A stretch of DNA of 64,000 bases. Source: Isoptericola halalbus (GTDB lineage: Bacteria > Actinomycetota > Actinomycetes > Actinomycetales > Cellulomonadaceae). Positions 44,706 to 53,583 of this stretch are shown here, one piece after another. Location of the stretch: assembly GCA_009663185.1 (NCBI GenBank), contig VJZX01000006.1:113303-177302 (forward strand), given 5' to 3'. Made by a program: the position numbers and the translations under genes. The stretch's first letter is position 1; each line of letters begins with the position of its first letter. A model generated the notes under the pieces. The model ran no database searches, was not told the DNA's origin, and worked only from the letters and a program-made list of their open reading frames with translations.

Positions 44706-45826
44706 GCCGCACCCCCGTGCGCACCGCTGAGGTATCCGGGTCGCGCACGTTGCGTCGGCGGCCGTCCTGGCGCGCCGAAGCCTGGCAGCGCGCGGCCGCC
44801 AGCCATCCGGGGACGCCGTCCGAGCTGCCCACCTGGACGGCGATCGTGGCGGTCCTCGCGCTGAGCGCGGACCCGGTCTCGCTGACCTGCACGTGGACCC
44901 GTGACGGACTGGGCCGTGCTGCGGCGCGCATCGAGCCGCGTGCGGCACAGTCCGCCTCGGCGATCGCCCGCCATCTCCGAGTGATGCGCGAGACCGGGCT
45001 TGTCGACGTGCTCGGGCGAGGGCGGGGAACCCTCTTCCGCCTCGTGCTGCCCGAGCCCCGTACCGGTCGCGACACGGTGGTCCATCGGGAACGCCTGGAT
45101 GTGCTGCGGATGCTCGCGCAGCGCTCGCCGGCGACGTGCGCGGTGCTTGCGCAACACCTGCACCTTGATGACCTGGCCGTCCTGCGCCATCTCGTCGACC
45201 TGCGCGAGTCGGGACTGGTCACGACCGCGCCGGGTCAGGAGCAGACTCCCGGCACCGACGTCGTGTGGGTGGTGGCGCCGCCACTGGCCGAGTTACCTCG
45301 TGTCGTGAGCGAGGCTCGCGTGGCCGCGGCGGACGTCACTGCGGGTCGACGGCGGGATCCCGGTTCGCGGAGGCGTACGGGACGTGCACCACGACGCTGG
45401 ACTGCGCGCCCACCCGCCCGTCGGTCGGGTCGCGGTACCGGACGCCGAGCGTGTGGTGTCCCGGCTCGAGCTCGGGCAGCGTCCAGAGGAGGGGCCGCTC
45501 CTCCAGCACGTCGAGCGTGGGTCCGCATGCTGCTGGAGGACCCGACCCGATGGAGAGCGGGCTCCGCGTCAGCATGCCGGTGCACCCGGGCGGTTCCGTC
45601 CGCTGACTCCCGCGCCTGCGTCGCCGTCATCGTCGACGGCGCGGGGAGTCTTCCCCGGTGCGGGCGGGCGTGCCACACCCGCGCGTGTCCCCGGCCGCGG
45701 GACGCGTCTGGCATCGAGACGGGGAGTCGCGCGGGTGATCGCCGAACCGCGGTATCTGACGACGGCGCAGGTACCGCCGCGCGCGTCGTCGCAGACTCCG
45801 CCGGGGCGCCGGTCACCGACGAGTGA
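44702..45826 (+). CDS. Winged-helix regulator with two ArsR-like domains, 3' part doubtful
   Basis: Starts at the GTG at 44702. Residues 25-105 form one winged helix (SAIARHLRVMRETGLVDVLG) and residues 125-200 a second (LRMLAQRSPATCAVLAQHLH; LRHLVDLRESGLVTTAPG). Good third-position GC ends near 45330. From there to the stop at 45826 the frame is Arg-rich low complexity and lies over a better antisense frame, so the real 3' end is probably lost or frameshifted. A regulator with tandem ArsR folds is the best description; ligand unknown. Confidence 0.42.
   Translation: MSRTPVRTAEVSGSRTLRRRPSWRAEAWQRAAASHPGTPSELPTWTAIVAVLALSADPVSLTCTWTRDGLGRAAARIEPRAAQSASAIARHLRVMRETGLVDVLGRGRGTLFRLVLPEPRTGRDTVVHRERLDVLRMLAQRSPATCAVLAQHLHLDDLAVLRHLVDLRESGLVTTAPGQEQTPGTDVVWVVAPPLAELPRVVSEARVAAADVTAGRRRDPGSRRRTGRAPRRWTARPPARRSGRGTGRRACGVPARARAASRGGAAPPARRAWVRMLLEDPTRWRAGSASACRCTRAVPSADSRACVAVIVDGAGSLPRCGRACHTRACPRPRDASGIETGSRAGDRRTAVSDDGAGTAARVVADSAGAPVTDE
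45336..45575 (-). CDS. Short hypothetical protein or gene remnant
   Basis: A 79-residue minus-strand frame with nearly all G/C third positions over its last 60 codons. TLPELEPGHHTLGVRYRDPT and SSVVVHVPYA look like the final beta strands of an immunoglobulin-like or bacterial surface-domain fold. No signal peptide or upstream domain is present, so it may be the 3' scrap of a larger gene. It lies opposite the doubtful tail of the regulator. Confidence 0.35.
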   Translation of the reverse strand: MLTRSPLSIGSGPPAACGPTLDVLEERPLLWTLPELEPGHHTLGVRYRDPTDGRVGAQSSVVVHVPYASANRDPAVDPQ

Positions 45827-47264
45827 GCATCCGCCCACGGCGGGACGTGACGCGGTTGGTCGCGCGCGTCCACACCTCGCGCCCGTGCAGCCAGGTCGTG
45901 TCCACGACGCCGGCGAGCGTGCGCCCGTCCCACGGCGTGACCGGATGACGGTGGTGGAGCGCCGTCGCGTCGACGACCTGCTCGGCATCGGGCTCGAACG
46001 CCACCAGGTGGGCGGGCGCGCCGACGGCGATGCGACCGCGGTCGGCCAGCCCGGCGAGCCGCGCAGGTCCGGTGGTGAACAGAGGAATCAGCCGCTCGAG
46101 TGCGATGCCGCGCCGCTGGGCTTCGGTCCAGGTCGCGGCCAGGCCGAGCTGCAGCCCCGTGATGCCGCCCCAGGCGGCGCCGAGGTCGCCGTCGGGCACG
46201 TCCTTCATCGACCACGGCGAGGGGGAGTGGTCGGAGACGATCAGGTCGATCGTCCCGTCGAGGACGCCCTCCCACAGGCCGTCCTGGTTGGCGGCGTCCC
46301 GCAGCGGCGGGCAGGCCTTGTACTGCGGCGACCGGTCCGGCACGTCCTCGGCCCGCAGCGTCAGGTAGTGCGGGCACGTCTCGGCGGTCAGCGGCAGACC
46401 CTCGGCCTTGGCGGCACGGACGAGGGCGAGCGACCCGGCGTCCGCCAGGTGCACCACGTGCGCCGAGACGCCCGTGGCGCGCACGGCGTCGACGAGCGTC
46501 GCGACGGCGCTCCGCTCGCACTCGGCCGGGCGGGTCGCCTCGAAGTCGGTGTAGCGGGCTCCGACGCTGCCCGCGCGCACCAGCGCCGGGTCCTCGGCGT
46601 GCACGATCAGGGTGCTCCCCAGCGCCGCGATCTCCGTGCACGCACGGCGCAGCTGGCCCGTGTCCAGGTGGCCGAACTCGTCGATCCCGGACGGCGACAG
46701 GAAGCACTTGAACCCGACCACGCCCGCCTCGTGCAGCGGTGCCAGGGACCCGAGGTTCTCCGGCACGGCACCGCCCCAGAACGCGACGTCGACGGCGAGC
46801 TTGCCTGCCGTCGCCGACCGCTTGGCCTCCAGTGCGGCGACGTCGGTGGTCACCGGCACGGAGTTGAGCGGCATGTCCACGAGCGTCGTCACGCCGGCCG
46901 CCGCCGCTGCCGAGGTCGCCGTCGCGAACCCCTCCCAGTCGGTGCGGCCGGGCTCGTTGACATGCACGTGGGAGTCGACCAGGCCGGGGAGGAGCACCGC
47001 GTGGGAGGGCAGGTCGGCGGTGGGCAGGCCGGGGTCGGCGTCGTAGGGCTCGACCGAGGCGATCACCCCCCGGCGCACGACGACGGTCGCGGCGCGCCAG
47101 GCGGCGTGCGCCGCGCCGTCGGGCCCCGCACCGTCCGAATCTGCATCCGGGACCCACGCCCGGCGAGCGCGCAGGGCGAACGAGCCGCCGGTCGCAGCGC
47201 CGATCCGGGCGCCGGCCGGGACCACCGCCGTCGTCCCTGCGGTGCCGGCCGTCACGGTGCTCAC
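45813..47264 (-). CDS. allB: Allantoinase
   Basis: Opens the allantoin ring to allantoate, using a binuclear metal site. The protein is 483 residues from the GTG at 47264. LLPGLVDSHVHVNEPGRTDW carries the first metal ligands, GFKCFLSPSG the carboxylated Lys, LIVHAEDPAL and SAHVVHLADAGS the His ligands, and LIVSDHSPSPWSMK the Asp. Its start overlaps the racemase stop by 4 bp. With the permease and racemase it forms a purine-ring salvage module. Confidence 0.93.
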   Translation of the reverse strand: MSTVTAGTAGTTAVVPAGARIGAATGGSFALRARRAWVPDADSDGAGPDGAAHAAWRAATVVVRRGVIASVEPYDADPGLPTADLPSHAVLLPGLVDSHVHVNEPGRTDWEGFATATSAAAAAGVTTLVDMPLNSVPVTTDVAALEAKRSATAGKLAVDVAFWGGAVPENLGSLAPLHEAGVVGFKCFLSPSGIDEFGHLDTGQLRRACTEIAALGSTLIVHAEDPALVRAGSVGARYTDFEATRPAECERSAVATLVDAVRATGVSAHVVHLADAGSLALVRAAKAEGLPLTAETCPHYLTLRAEDVPDRSPQYKACPPLRDAANQDGLWEGVLDGTIDLIVSDHSPSPWSMKDVPDGDLGAAWGGITGLQLGLAATWTEAQRRGIALERLIPLFTTGPARLAGLADRGRIAVGAPAHLVAFEPDAEQVVDATALHHRHPVTPWDGRTLAGVVDTTWLHGREVWTRATNRVTSRRGRMLTRR

Positions 47265-47989
47265 GCCCGCACCGGCTTGCGCCGGGGCACCTGGGCGTAC
47301 TCGTCGCGACGCGAGGTGCCCACACCCATGCGGACCAGCCCGGCCAGCAGGCCGACCGCCGCCTGCACGCCGTCGACGACCGGCACTCCGACGCGCGCCG
47401 AGAGCGCCTGGCACAGGTCGGTCATCCCGGCGCAGCCGAGCACGACGGTGTCCGCGCCGTCGTCGTGGACGGCACGCTCGCACAGCGCAGCGATGGCCTC
47501 GTACGCCTCGGGACGCGTCTCCTCCAGCTCGAGCACGCCGATGTCCGCGGCGTAGGCCGCGACGCACGCCTCGCCGAAGCCGTACCGGACCACCAGGTCG
47601 TGGGCGCGGCCCAACGTGCGCGAGAGCGTGGTGACGATCCCGAACGTCCGGCCGGCGAGCACCGCCGTGTGCATGGCCGCCTCGGCGATGCCGACCACCG
47701 GCCCGGTCGCGGTCTCGCGCGCGGCGTCGAGCCCGGGGTCGCCGAAGCACGCGATCACGAAGCCGTCGGGAACGACTGCCGGTTCGGCCTCGACGCGCTC
47801 GATCTCGCGCAGCACCGCGACGGCCGCGTGGGCCTCGTCCGAGTGCGACTCGATCGCCGCGGGGCCCTCACCCGAGGCGGGGCACGACGCCGTCGTCAGG
47901 ACGCCGGGCCCCGCGACCTCCCGGGCGCTGGCCGCGATCTTGTCGGTCATCGCCCGGGAGGTGTTGGGGTTGATCAGATGGAGCCTCAT
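47261..47989 (-). CDS. Asp/Glu/hydantoin racemase, likely allantoin racemase
   Basis: A 242-residue racemase starting at the ATG at 47989. MRLHLINPNTSRAMTDKIA is the family start, and FVIACFGDPGLDAARE and TVVLGCAGMTDL carry the two catalytic Cys. Its neighbours, an allantoinase and an NCS1 permease, indicate that it interconverts allantoin enantiomers. It overlaps both by 4 bp, so all three are translationally coupled. Confidence 0.9.
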   Translation of the reverse strand: MRLHLINPNTSRAMTDKIAASAREVAGPGVLTTASCPASGEGPAAIESHSDEAHAAVAVLREIERVEAEPAVVPDGFVIACFGDPGLDAARETATGPVVGIAEAAMHTAVLAGRTFGIVTTLSRTLGRAHDLVVRYGFGEACVAAYAADIGVLELEETRPEAYEAIAALCERAVHDDGADTVVLGCAGMTDLCQALSARVGVPVVDGVQAAVGLLAGLVRMGVGTSRRDEYAQVPRRKPVRA

Positions 47990-49596
47990 GCGACCTTGGT
48001 CCCCGTGACGCCGTCGGCCACGCCCTCGCCCTCCGGCTGCGGGACGAGCGGGTTGGCCCGCTCCAGCCCGCGGAAGACCACGTAGCCCAGGCCGCAGCCG
48101 ATGAACCAGGTCCAGTTGCCGATCCAGGCGACGTCGAACCAGCCGAGGTCGGCGAACAGCTTGGGCAGGATGCCGAGGGCGACGGTGGGGACGCCGGCCA
48201 GGAGCAGCGCGTTCATGGCGTTGGGGTTGTAGCCGCGGGAGTACCAGTAGCGGCCGGACTCGCGGAAGGTGAACATGTCGTCGACATGCACGCGCTGCTT
48301 GGCGGCGGCGTAGTAGCCCGCGATGAGGATGCCGAACAGCGGGCCGATGAGGGCGCCGAGCAGGCCCAGCGTGTAGTGGATGGCGTCGGCGTTGGAGTAC
48401 CAGTTCCACGGCGTCAGCAGCACGGACCCGACGGCCGCGATCATCCCGCCCGTGCGCCAGGAGATCCTGTGCGGCGCGACGTTGGAGAAGTCGAACGCCG
48501 GGGCGATGAAGTTCGCGACGATGTTGATGCCCACGGTGGCGGTGACGAACGTCAGCCCGCCGAGCAGGATGGCGAACGGCGTGTCGATGCGCTCGACGGT
48601 GTGGATCGGGTCGGTGATGAGCTCCCCGAACACCGGCACGGTGGCCGACGCCGTGACGACCGTCAGGAGCGCGAAGAACAGGAAGTTGATCGGCAGGCCG
48701 AGGAAGTTGCCCTTCTTGACCGCCTCGAACGACTTCCCGTACCGCGCGAAGTCGCCGAAGTTGAGCATGGGCCCCGAGAAGTAGGAGACCACGATGGCAG
48801 TCGCCGTCGCCATGGTGCCGAGCTGTGCCCAGAACCCGAGCGGCTCGCCTGCGGACAGGCTGAGCGAGATGTTCGAGATCCCGGCTTCCGAGACCAGGTA
48901 GACCGTCAGGATGATCATGACGACGTAGACGGCGGGGCCGGCGAAGTCGATGAAGCGGCGGATGGTCTCCATGCCCTTCCAGAACACGGCGGCCTGCGCG
49001 ACCCAGAGGATCGCGTACGAGATCCAGCCGAGAGCCGACAGGCCCAGGAAGCTCGGCTCGAGCAGCGCGACGCTCCCGGGCAGGAACTTGAGGAAGATGA
49101 TGTTGAGCGACTCCGCCGCGAGGAACGTCTGCACGCCGTACCAGGCGATCGCGATCAGACCGCGGATCACCGCAGGGATGTTGGCGCCCTTGACCCCGAA
49201 GACCGCGCGGTTGATCACGGGGTAGGGCACGCCCGTGGACTGGCTGGGCTTGGCGACCAGGTTGGTGAAGACCTGGACGATGACGATGCCGACCACGAGT
49301 GCGATGAGCACCTGCCAGCTGGCGATGCCGAGGGCGAACAGCGAGCCCGCGGTCACGTAGCCGCCGACGCTGTGCACGTCGGACATCCAGAACGCGAAGA
49401 TGTTGTACGACGACCACCGCTGCTCGCGCAGCGGGGCGAGGTCCTCGTTGGCGAGGCGCGGGTCGTAGCCGGGCCGGACGAGGCCGGACCCGACCGGGTG
49501 GCCGGCAGCCTCGACGAGGTCGTGCTCGCCGACGGATACTCCGTCGGCGGGAGGGTGTGTGGTCGTCGCACCCGCGACGGCGGTCTTCTCGGTCAT
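47986..49596 (-). CDS. NCS1 family allantoin/nucleobase permease
   Basis: A 536-residue, 12-helix symporter of the NCS1 family. RWSSYNIFAFWMSDVHSVGG is the family signature in the first helix, and GPMLNFGDFARYGKSFEAVK is the conserved cytosolic loop. Allantoin (PucI type) is the likely substrate, from the downstream racemase and allantoinase. It is the first gene of the operon, divergent from the XRE-cupin regulator, and a palindrome lies upstream. Confidence 0.92.
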   Translation of the reverse strand: MTEKTAVAGATTTHPPADGVSVGEHDLVEAAGHPVGSGLVRPGYDPRLANEDLAPLREQRWSSYNIFAFWMSDVHSVGGYVTAGSLFALGIASWQVLIALVVGIVIVQVFTNLVAKPSQSTGVPYPVINRAVFGVKGANIPAVIRGLIAIAWYGVQTFLAAESLNIIFLKFLPGSVALLEPSFLGLSALGWISYAILWVAQAAVFWKGMETIRRFIDFAGPAVYVVMIILTVYLVSEAGISNISLSLSAGEPLGFWAQLGTMATATAIVVSYFSGPMLNFGDFARYGKSFEAVKKGNFLGLPINFLFFALLTVVTASATVPVFGELITDPIHTVERIDTPFAILLGGLTFVTATVGINIVANFIAPAFDFSNVAPHRISWRTGGMIAAVGSVLLTPWNWYSNADAIHYTLGLLGALIGPLFGILIAGYYAAAKQRVHVDDMFTFRESGRYWYSRGYNPNAMNALLLAGVPTVALGILPKLFADLGWFDVAWIGNWTWFIGCGLGYVVFRGLERANPLVPQPEGEGVADGVTGTKVA

Positions 49597-49642
49597 CTCG
49601 GTGCCTCTCTCGACGGAGGGGCCGGCGTGGCCCTGACATCGA

Positions 49643-49660
49643 GTGAAGTTATTGCTTCAC
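49643..49660. promoter_or_regulatory. Palindrome GTGAAG-N6-CTTCAC, candidate operator of the allantoin genes
   Basis: GTGAAG at 49643-49648 and CTTCAC at 49655-49660 with a 6-bp TTATTG centre, 47 bp upstream of the permease start. Another GCTTCACG half site occurs near 49718. The likely ligand is the divergent XRE-cupin protein. Confidence 0.5.
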
Positions 49661-49769
49661 AGCCTGGCGCCGGTTTCCGGCACGTAACGGTCGTGTCACG
49701 GTCTGTGTTCAGCGATCGCTTCACGTTGGCGGCGCGCTGCGCTCGCCGCCTCGTGGTTAGGATCGCCGT

Positions 49770-50408
49770 GTGAGCACCCCGGCCAGACGCGCCGCCGCGC
49801 CCGCCGCCGTGCCCGACGGCGGTCAGCACGATCTGGGTGCTCGCCTCCGGGCCCTGCGTGAGGGCCGCGGCATGTCCGCGCGACAGCTGGCGCTCGCGCT
49901 CGGCATCTCCGCGAGCGCGATCTCCCAGATCGAGCGGGGAGTCATGAAGCCATCGGTGACCCGCCTGCTGGCCATCACCGACGCGCTCGGCGTGCCCCTG
50001 GCCGCGGTGTTCGACGCCGGGTCGCCTCACCAGCCGCGCTCCGGAGCGTCGGAGCTCTCGCATGCCGACGTCGCGGTCACGCGCGCCTGGCAGTCCGGTC
50101 CGATGGAGCTCGAGGGCGGCGTCACGTTCCGGCGGCTCTCCCCAGGACCGACGCCCGGCCTCGACTTCTTCGAGTCCGTGTACCCGGCCGGCAGCGATGC
50201 GATCTCGTTGGGGGAGTCGGGGCTCTTCCGGCACGAGGGCTACGAGATCGGCACGATCGTCACGGGCGAGCTGACGATCGACCTCGACGGCGAGGAGCTC
50301 GTGCTCGCCGCCGGGGACTCCGTGCGCTACCCCTGCTCGGTGCCGCACCGCATCCGCAACGCCGGGGTGCGGCCCGCCGTCGCGACCTGGCTCATCGTGC
50401 ACCCTTGA
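49770..50408 (+). CDS. XRE-family regulator with cupin domain
   Basis: A 212-residue regulator. The N-terminal HTH is LREGRGMSARQLALALGISA followed by SASAISQIERG (residues 30-75). The C-terminal cupin has LTIDLDGEELVLAAGDSVRY and PCSVPHRIRN. Cupins of this type sense small ligands. Divergence from the permease operon makes it the likely allantoin-responsive regulator. The start is the GTG at 49770. Confidence 0.9.
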   Translation: MSTPARRAAAPAAVPDGGQHDLGARLRALREGRGMSARQLALALGISASAISQIERGVMKPSVTRLLAITDALGVPLAAVFDAGSPHQPRSGASELSHADVAVTRAWQSGPMELEGGVTFRRLSPGPTPGLDFFESVYPAGSDAISLGESGLFRHEGYEIGTIVTGELTIDLDGEELVLAAGDSVRYPCSVPHRIRNAGVRPAVATWLIVHP

Positions 50409-50432
50409 CGCCTCGCGGGTGGCACCGCCGGC

Positions 50433-51524
50433 TCACGGAGCCGGGACGAGGATGTCGCGCACAAGCGCGTCGAGGGCGGCGTCCGCCTCGAGGAACTGTC
50501 GCAGGGTGCGCCGGGTCGCGCCGAACTCGGCGAACTCGTCGACGGTCATCCCGTCGGGCTCGTAGGCACGGCGGAACTCGGGGACCTTCTCCAGCAACGT
50601 CTCGATGATGCGCGGGTCGACCGGCTTGTCGATGCGGTGCTCGACGGGGATCCGGTTGGCGTTGATCCGCTCCTGCCACTCGAACGGAGGCGAGACGACG
50701 AGATCGCCGCCCAGGAGCTCCGACCACTGCAGGTGGTTGCGGAACGCCGCGGAGAGGACGCGCGACCGGTAGCCGCGCTCGACGAAGAGCGCGTGCGCCC
50801 GCTTCAGCGCGGCGACGCCGGCCCACTCGAGGCATCCGGGGTCGATCAGGACGCCGTGCTTCGCGACCCATACCTTGAGCCAGTCGTCGAGCCGGCCGCC
50901 CATGATGGTCACGACCGAGCCGAACTCGTGCTCGGGGAGGCCCGCGGCGGCGCGCCGGTCGAGGCCGCGCTCGATGGCCTCCGCGACGGCGAGCGCCTGC
51001 GGGACCGTGAACGAGACCGTCGCGTTGACGCTCACGCCGCGGAAGGTCGCCTCCTCGATGGCGCGGATCCCGACGGCGGTGGCGGGGATCTTCACGATGA
51101 TGTTCTCGGCGAGACCGGAGAAGCGCACCGCCTGCTCCACGAGAGCGTTCTCGTCCCGGTGGAGCCGCGGGTCGGTCTGGATCGAGAGACGGCCGTTACG
51201 GCCGCCGCTCCGCCGGAACTCCGGCTCGAGCAGCTTGGCCGCCTGTACCGAGAGCTCCTCGACGACCATCCAGCCGAGCTCGGACTCGCCGGCGGTCGGG
51301 TGCTCCTCGGCGAGCCGCGCGATGCGGGGGCCCCACGTGGCCAGGTCGCTCGTGATGGCGGTGAGCGCGATCACGGGGTTGCAGGTGGCGCCGACCGCTC
51401 CGAACTCGATCGAGCGGGCGAGTTGCTGCGGATCCGCGGAGTCGTTCCACAGGCTCGTCGGGGTCGTCTCGGCGGCGATGCGCAGCGGCAGGGTCGCGGC
51501 GTCGATGGTCGGTGCGTCGGTCAT
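50433..51524 (-). CDS. Transaldolase family protein
   Basis: A 363-residue class I aldolase of the transaldolase family. SLWNDSADPQQLARSIEFGA with TCNPVIALTAI matches the N-terminal signature, and the Schiff-base Lys is in ENIIVKIPATAVG. SVNATVSFTVPQALAVAEAI is also conserved. The C-terminal 60 residues are extra compared with short TalB forms. It is divergent from the gntR gene with TGTCC-ACAA sites between them, so it belongs to the inositol regulon. Its substrate there is unknown; it may act on dihydroxyacetone phosphate or a ketose made in the pathway. Confidence 0.85.
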   Translation of the reverse strand: MTDAPTIDAATLPLRIAAETTPTSLWNDSADPQQLARSIEFGAVGATCNPVIALTAITSDLATWGPRIARLAEEHPTAGESELGWMVVEELSVQAAKLLEPEFRRSGGRNGRLSIQTDPRLHRDENALVEQAVRFSGLAENIIVKIPATAVGIRAIEEATFRGVSVNATVSFTVPQALAVAEAIERGLDRRAAAGLPEHEFGSVVTIMGGRLDDWLKVWVAKHGVLIDPGCLEWAGVAALKRAHALFVERGYRSRVLSAAFRNHLQWSELLGGDLVVSPPFEWQERINANRIPVEHRIDKPVDPRIIETLLEKVPEFRRAYEPDGMTVDEFAEFGATRRTLRQFLEADAALDALVRDILVPAP

Positions 51525-51607
51525 GGCTCCTCCGGTTGGTCTCGTCGGAGCGCGATGACGCCTCAGCGCGTCGGGGCGCCCGCTTCTGGATCAGAGACTA
51601 GGACATA

Positions 51608-51618
51608 TGTCCAGACAA
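51608..51618. promoter_or_regulatory. TGTCCAGACAA site, candidate GntR operator
   Basis: An 11-bp near-palindrome in the transaldolase-gntR gap. The same pattern TGTCC-(A/T)(G/A)-ACAA occurs at 51693-51703 and 59080-59090. It overlaps the 12-bp palindrome GGACATATGTCC at 51601-51612. Confidence 0.6.
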
Positions 51619-51692
51619 TACAAGGACAATACAAGAAACCCAGGCCATGCCGCCGGAGGTGACATTTGCCGCGGAATGGAAAGGGCTGATAT

Positions 51693-51703
51693 TGTCCTGA
51701 CAA
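51693..51703. promoter_or_regulatory. TGTCCTGACAA site, candidate GntR operator
   Basis: Second copy in the transaldolase-gntR gap, 50 bp upstream of the gntR start. The palindromic core is TTGTC-CT-GACAA. Confidence 0.6.
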
Positions 51704-51752
51704 CCTGTCGCGATGGCCGCGGCAGGGGCGACGGGACGAACCGGAGGACGCG

Positions 51753-52514
51753 ATGTCGGCACCGAACCAGGCCCTCCCGGTCGACATGTTCATCGACCTC
51801 GACCGATCCGGTCCGGTGCCGCTCTACTTCCAGATCGCGAGCCGGATCGAGGCTGCAATCCACGACGGCACCCTGCCGCCAGGGTCGCGGCTCGAGAACG
51901 AGGTGGCGCTCGGCAACCGTCTGGGGTTGTCCCGGCCCACGATCCGCCGGGCCATCCAGGAGCTCGTCGACAAGGGCCTGCTCGTGCGGCGTCGGGGGAT
52001 CGGCACCCAGGTCGTCCACGGCAAGGTGAGCCGGAGCGTCGAGCTCACGAGCCTGTACGAGGACCTCGAGCGGTCCGGCCGGACGCCCGAGACCCGCGTG
52101 CTCTCGATCGAGACCGGCGAGGCCGACGAGCGGGTGGTCGAGGAGCTCGGCGTCGACGCCGGCAGCGCGGTCCTGCACATCAGGCGGCTGCGTTCCGCCG
52201 GCGGGGTTCCCATAGCGATCCTCGACAACGTCCTGCCACCGGAGTTCGCCGACCTGGACCCCGACGCGCTGGCGAAGCACGGCCTCTATCAGCTGCTGCG
52301 TGCCCGCGGTGTGACCATGCGGGTCGCGAAGCAGCGCATCGGCGCCCGCGACGCGACGAGCCAGGAGGCCGGCCTGCTCGACATCCGCAAGGGCTCGGCG
52401 GTGCTCACGATGTCGCGCACCGCGTTCGACAACTCGGGTCGCGCGGTGGAGTGGGGCCAGCACTGCTACCGGCCTGACCTCTACTCGTTCGAGATGACGC
52501 TCGTCGAGCGCTGA
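51753..52514 (+). CDS. GntR/HutC family transcriptional regulator
   Basis: A 253-residue regulator. The winged helix covers residues 15-85 (PLYFQIASRIEAAIHDGTLP; LGLSRPTIRRAIQELVDKG), and a UTRA ligand domain follows (SVELTSLYEDLERSGRTPET; VLHIRRLRSAGGVPIAILDN). It lies inside the inositol cluster, convergent with iolG and divergent from transaldolase. Repression of the iol operons relieved by an inositol-derived ligand is the inferred role. Confidence 0.9.
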   Translation: MSAPNQALPVDMFIDLDRSGPVPLYFQIASRIEAAIHDGTLPPGSRLENEVALGNRLGLSRPTIRRAIQELVDKGLLVRRRGIGTQVVHGKVSRSVELTSLYEDLERSGRTPETRVLSIETGEADERVVEELGVDAGSAVLHIRRLRSAGGVPIAILDNVLPPEFADLDPDALAKHGLYQLLRARGVTMRVAKQRIGARDATSQEAGLLDIRKGSAVLTMSRTAFDNSGRAVEWGQHCYRPDLYSFEMTLVER

Positions 52515-52526
52515 GGTTCCCTCGGC

Positions 52527-53540
52527 TCAGGCGTAGAACGCGGGACGCTCGGGAACGTCGACCTCCACGACACCGCCGCCGAGGGCCTTGACGCCCGCCT
52601 CGCAGGCGACCGCGACGCGGTAGCCGTCCCAGGCGTTCGGCCCGTCGATCGTGCCCCGCCCCACGGCGTCGACCCACCGCTGGATCTGGGCGTCGTACGC
52701 AGCCGCGAACCGCGTCGTGTAGCTCTGGTGCTCAGCGACCGAGAACGTGCCGTCCCGCCAGGTCTGCAGGCCCGACGGCTGGCCGATGCGCGCGAGCGAG
52801 CTCTCGAAGACCGCCTCGGTGCCGACCTGGTAGCCGAACTGGACGCTGACGTTCATCTCGACGTCGACGAGCACGCCGTTCTCGAGCTCCATGAGGACGA
52901 GGATCGGCTCGCGCAGGCGCTCGGGCGAACGCGGGTTGCGCCGCGCGTACTTGACCTCGACCGTGCGGATGTCGCTGCCCGCGAGCCACGGCACGACGTC
53001 GAACTCGTGGACCACGGAGTCGGTGATGAGCATCGACTGCTGGTAGGAGTCGGGCACCGTCGGGTTGCGGTGCACGCATCGGAGCATGACCAGCTCACCG
53101 GCATCGCCGGAGGCGATGAGCTGCTTCAGCGCCTGGTACTCCGCGTCGAAGCGGCGCATGAAGCCGACCTGGATGTGCGGCCGGTCGAGCTTCTGCTCGG
53201 CCTCGAGCACACGCCACGACGACTCCGAGTCGGGCGTCAGCGGCTTCTCGCACAAGATCGGCAGGCCGGCCTCGAGGGCGGGCAGCAGCATGGGCTCGTG
53301 GAACTGGCCGGGCGTCGCGACAAGCAGGGCGTCGACGGCACCTGCGTCGAGCGCGTCCTCGAGCCGTGAGAACGCGCGCGAGTCGGGAGCGGCGACGGTC
53401 GCGGCGGCTGCCCGGCCGGTGTCGGGCTCGACGACGGCCGAGACGGTCGCGCCGCTGATGCGCTGCGTGATGCGGGCGACGTGGTCCGCCCCCATGATGC
53501 CGGCGCCGACGACACCGACACGGAGGTCGGTCGAGGTCAT
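52527..53540 (-). CDS. iolG: Inositol 2-dehydrogenase / Gfo-Idh-MocA oxidoreductase
   Basis: Oxidises myo-inositol to scyllo-inosose with NAD+. From the ATG at 53540 it has 337 residues, with AAGGAG 9 bp upstream. The Rossmann motif is VGVVGAGIMGADHV, the catalytic Lys is in ILCEKPLTPD, and HEFDVVPWLAG is the His/Asp region. It is the last gene of the leftward iol operon. A closely related sugar dehydrogenase is the alternative, but the neighbours favour IolG. Confidence 0.9.
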   Translation of the reverse strand: MTSTDLRVGVVGAGIMGADHVARITQRISGATVSAVVEPDTGRAAAATVAAPDSRAFSRLEDALDAGAVDALLVATPGQFHEPMLLPALEAGLPILCEKPLTPDSESSWRVLEAEQKLDRPHIQVGFMRRFDAEYQALKQLIASGDAGELVMLRCVHRNPTVPDSYQQSMLITDSVVHEFDVVPWLAGSDIRTVEVKYARRNPRSPERLREPILVLMELENGVLVDVEMNVSVQFGYQVGTEAVFESSLARIGQPSGLQTWRDGTFSVAEHQSYTTRFAAAYDAQIQRWVDAVGRGTIDGPNAWDGYRVAVACEAGVKALGGGVVEVDVPERPAFYA

Positions 53541-53583
53541 GGTGGATGCTCCTTCGGGGGTTCGGGTGGCCAGGACGGCCGGC

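Noticed and set aside
38016-45800. A prophage or integrative element
   Set aside because: No integrase, transposase, phage structural gene or flanking direct repeat was seen; the genes are ordinary accessory metabolic and regulatory ones.
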